Shown piece by piece: positions 32,943 to 35,401 of a DNA stretch of 35,401 nucleotides. The notes below the pieces were generated by a model. That model had not been told where the DNA came from. It ran no database searches and worked only from the letters and a program-made list of their open reading frames with translations. Origin of the DNA: GWF2-43-63 sp035390965 (lineage in GTDB: Bacteria; Bacteroidota; Bacteroidia; Bacteroidales; DTU049); NCBI GenBank assembly GCA_035390965.1, contig DAOPKE010000020.1:1-35401 (forward strand). The letters run 5' to 3'. The stretch's first letter is position 1; each line of letters begins with the position of its first letter. Position numbers and translations under genes: made by a program.

Positions 32943-33893
32943 ATGGCCCTATTCGGAATTTTCGGTAAAGAAAAAAAAGAAAGTCTTGATGATGGTTTGA
33001 AAAAAACCCGGGAAAGTGTGTTTGCTCGTATCACACGTGCTGTTGCCGGCAAATCGAAAGTAGATGATGATGTGCTTGATAATCTCGAGGAAGCACTTAT
33101 TTCATCTGATGTTGGTGTTGAAACTACACTGAAAATAATTGAGCGTATTCAGCAGCGTGTTTCACGTGATAAATTCATGAGCACGGATGAACTTAATCAT
33201 ATTCTTCGTGATGAGATCGTTTTGATGCTTGATGAAAACCGCAGTCAGAGAGCAGTTCAGCCGGGCGACGTTCCAACTTATGTTATTTTGGTTGTAGGGG
33301 TTAATGGTGTTGGTAAAACCACAACCATTGGAAAGCTGGCCTATAGATTCAAAAATGCAGGGAAATCTGTTGTGATCGGTGCCGCCGATACTTTTCGTGC
33401 AGCTGCAGTCGATCAGCTGAAAGTCTGGGCCGAACGAGCTGGTGTCGATATCGTTGAAAAAGGCATGAATGCCGATCCTGCCGCTGTTGCTTACGATACT
33501 GCCGCCTTTGCAAAAGCAAAAGGGTATCAGGTGGCCATCATTGACACAGCCGGACGTCTTCATAACAAAATCAATCTGATGAACGAGTTGGGAAAAATAA
33601 AAAAGGTAATTCAGAAAGTTTTCCCCGATGGTCCCCAGGAAGTGCTGCTCGTACTTGATGCCTCAACCGGACAGAATGCATTTGAACAGGCAAAACAGTT
33701 TACTGCTGTTACTGATGTAAACGCGCTGGCGTTGACTAAGCTTGATGGAACGGCCAAAGGGGGTGTGGTGATCGGCATTTCTGATCGTTTTAATATTCCT
33801 GTTAAATATATTGGCATTGGTGAAAAAATTGATGACATACAGATTTTTGACAGTGCTGAATTTGTTGACAGTCTTTTTAAAAGTGGTCAGTAG
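32943..33893 (+). CDS. ftsY: signal recognition particle receptor FtsY
   Basis: 316 aa: a short A region, then the N domain (~residues 15-100) and the GTPase domain. G-domain motifs: P-loop GVNGVGKTTT (119-128), DTFRAAAVDQLK (149-160), DTAGRL (201-206), and TKLDGTAKGG (~265-274). It docks SRP-ribosome complexes at the inner membrane to insert nascent membrane and exported proteins. The short acidic N-terminus compared with E. coli is normal for this phylum. The last codons, Ser-Gly-Gln and stop, are also the first units of a 7-bp repeat array that fills the gap to rimO, so the natural C-terminus may have been replaced by repeat sequence. Confidence 0.96.
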   Translation: MALFGIFGKEKKESLDDGLKKTRESVFARITRAVAGKSKVDDDVLDNLEEALISSDVGVETTLKIIERIQQRVSRDKFMSTDELNHILRDEIVLMLDENRSQRAVQPGDVPTYVILVVGVNGVGKTTTIGKLAYRFKNAGKSVVIGAADTFRAAAVDQLKVWAERAGVDIVEKGMNADPAAVAYDTAAFAKAKGYQVAIIDTAGRLHNKINLMNELGKIKKVIQKVFPDGPQEVLLVLDASTGQNAFEQAKQFTAVTDVNALALTKLDGTAKGGVVIGISDRFNIPVKYIGIGEKIDDIQIFDSAEFVDSLFKSGQ

Positions 33894-34000
33894 TCTGTAG
33901 TCAGTAGTCAGTAGCCAGTGGTCAGTAGCCAGTTGCCTGTTATAAGTGATGAGTGATGAATGTTAAGTGAATTTATACTCACAACTGACCACTGACTACT
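33883..34000. repeat. inverted pair of 7-bp arrays between ftsY and rimO
   Basis: Eight heptamers fitting about GTRGYCA run from 33883 to 33938, overlapping the ftsY stop; looser 7-bp units (GTGATGA twice) continue to ~33965. At 33973-34000 four units read NNCNACT, the same family in reverse. Bases 33910-33926 can pair with 33984-34000 over 17 bp with a single G-U, making a large hairpin just before rimO. Confidence 0.8.
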
Positions 34001-34016
34001 AATAAATGGTTTTTGT

Positions 34017-35309
34017 ATGAAAAAAAACAAGGTTGGTATTATAACCATGGGTTGTCCCAAAAATCTGGTGGATAGTGAAAAACTTGCATTTGCATTGCAA
34101 AAAGCGGGTTTTGAAGTGGAACATGAGCAAACGGATGCGGACATTATTATTGTAAATACCTGTGGATTTATTAATGATGCCAAAGAAGAATCCATTAATG
34201 AAATTCTGAATCACACGGCCAGAAAAAACGCAGAAAATAATCTGAAAGTTATTGTTACAGGATGTTTGTCTGAGAGATATCGTGATGAACTGAAAAATGA
34301 AATCCCTGAAGCAGATGCCATATTTGGGGTAAACGAATATGACAGGGTGATTGAGTTTGTGACTGGTAAGTCCGAAAATCCGCAACAGGAGCGCATTTTA
34401 GGCACTCCATCGCATTATGCATATTTGAAAATTTCTGAAGGTTGCAATCGGACTTGTAGTTTCTGCGCGATTCCTATGATACGTGGACCGCATGTTTCGT
34501 TGCCGGAAGAAGATATTTTGAAGGAAGCACAGTGGCTTGCATTGCATGGAGTGAAGGAATTAATTGTGATTGCTCAGGATACCGTTAGTTATGGATTGGA
34601 TTTATATGGCGAACGTCGCATTGCACGGTTGCTTCATAAGCTTTCTGGCATAGTGGGTATTGAGTGGATTCGCCTGATGTACACTTATCCGGCTGGATTC
34701 CCCGACGATCTGATAGATGAGATTGCGCAGAATCCGAAAATTGTCAAATATGTTGATCTTCCATTGCAACATATCAGTACCTCTATAATGGGTAGTATGA
34801 AGCGATCCATTGACCGTGAATCGACCGAAGCCCTCATATCAAAAATCAGGAATCGTATTCCAGGTGTTGCCATCCGCAGCACTTTTATTGTGGGTTACCC
34901 AGGTGAGAAAGCCAGTGATTATGCTGAGTTGGTTCAATTCATCAAAGACTCCAGATTTGAGCGGTTTGGTGTTTTTGCTTATTCACCCGAAGAAAACACA
35001 GCGGCTTTTGAACTGAAAGACAATGTTCCGCATAAAACAAAAATGCAGCGTATGTCTGGTCTGTTGCGGTATCACGAAAAAGCTTCAATCGACTTTAATA
35101 GCAAGCTTGTTGGAAAAACATTGTCTGTTATTGTGGATGAATTTAATAAGGAAGAAAAATGTTACTATGGCCGGACTGCAATTGATGCACCGGAAATTGA
35201 CAATCTTGTGCGATTGTTTGTTGATGGTGATAAAGTTCTTCGGGCCGGTGATATTGTTGATGCAAAGGTGATTTCTTCTGGAATTTTTGATATCGATTGT
35301 GAATGCTGA
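34017..35309 (+). CDS. rimO: ribosomal protein uS12 methylthiotransferase RimO
   Basis: 430 aa. The N-terminal MTTase domain holds the auxiliary cluster ligands Cys13, Cys49 and Cys83 (MGCPKNLVDSE, NTCGF, TGCLSERY). The radical-SAM core has Cys143, Cys147 and Cys150 in EGCNRTCSFCAIP. A TRAM domain covers the last ~65 residues. The MGCPKN start and IPMIRGP after the cluster are typical of RimO rather than MiaB. It adds a methylthio group to an Asp of ribosomal protein S12. No TAnnTTTG box is seen in the gap to ftsY, so rimO may be read from the ftsY promoter through the repeat hairpin. Confidence 0.94.
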   Translation: MKKNKVGIITMGCPKNLVDSEKLAFALQKAGFEVEHEQTDADIIIVNTCGFINDAKEESINEILNHTARKNAENNLKVIVTGCLSERYRDELKNEIPEADAIFGVNEYDRVIEFVTGKSENPQQERILGTPSHYAYLKISEGCNRTCSFCAIPMIRGPHVSLPEEDILKEAQWLALHGVKELIVIAQDTVSYGLDLYGERRIARLLHKLSGIVGIEWIRLMYTYPAGFPDDLIDEIAQNPKIVKYVDLPLQHISTSIMGSMKRSIDRESTEALISKIRNRIPGVAIRSTFIVGYPGEKASDYAELVQFIKDSRFERFGVFAYSPEENTAAFELKDNVPHKTKMQRMSGLLRYHEKASIDFNSKLVGKTLSVIVDEFNKEEKCYYGRTAIDAPEIDNLVRLFVDGDKVLRAGDIVDAKVISSGIFDIDCEC

Positions 35310-35401
35310 TTTGGCTGGGTTTCAAGTCTGCAGATTGAGTTGCAACCATTTGTTCAGCGTATAGATAATAAAAAGTTCATTCCTGAAAAATCGAAAAATA
35401 C
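35310..35401. other. 92 bp after rimO, nothing recognised
   Basis: No gene, hairpin followed by a T-run, or promoter box is evident before the end of the window. Confidence 0.5.

Noticed and set aside
1..35401. tRNA or rRNA genes
   Set aside because: No cloverleaf with a T-loop consensus or rRNA-like stretch was noticed in any intergenic gap; a dedicated tRNA scan was not possible.

Overview
The window looks like a piece of a Bacteroidota (Bacteroidetes) chromosome. The evidence is fourfold. Several secreted proteins end in type IX secretion system (T9SS) sorting domains: type A in three proteins and type B in one. There is a PorP/SprF-family protein. Many genes are preceded by the Bacteroidetes -7 promoter box TAnnTTTG, in two cases with TTG exactly 19 bp upstream. 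Purine-rich ribosome binding sites are generally absent. The housekeeping genes (lysS, lnt, ispG, dinB, rny, zapA, gcvP, ftsY, rimO) are intact, so this is mostly core chromosome with a few accessory patches.

Layout. 1-3300: a kinase-like/dCMP deaminase fusion, a 7-bp tandem array, and a T9SS-exported PKD protein. 3348-8415: the K+/H+ antiporter nhaP2 and, on the other strand, a PorP/SprF gene with its FG-GAP type-B-sorted partner. This two-gene unit is bracketed by 79-bp perfect direct repeats that also encode the C-termini of nhaP2 and of the UbiA-family prenyltransferase. 8333-10821: lnt and the prenyltransferase, overlapping by 4 bp. 10914-16557: lysS, two small unknown genes, ispG overlapping a YihX-like HAD phosphatase, and a small exported protein. 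16708-19806: two tandem outer-membrane-barrel-like paralogues (RemB/Wzi-like). 19809-23448: an unknown membrane-anchored protein, a YjjG-type nucleotidase, and an exported esterase with a T9SS tail. 23449-24284: a gene-free, hairpin-rich stretch. 24285-29185: dinB; then one transcription unit on the minus strand with a coiled-coil protein, zapA, a probable 6S RNA and RNase Y; then another T9SS cargo protein. 29302-35309: gcvP, divergent from a small membrane protein, then ftsY and rimO.

The functions that connect are surface export (lipoprotein acylation by Lnt, SRP receptor FtsY, T9SS cargo and PorP/SprF), nucleotide and isoprenoid/quinone metabolism, and RNA and translation functions (LysRS, RNase Y, 6S RNA, RimO). 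The most unusual features are the repeat-bracketed secretion cassette, several intergenic arrays with strict 7-bp periodicity but different unit sequences, and a set of small hairpins that share a TTTA flank while their stems change on both sides.
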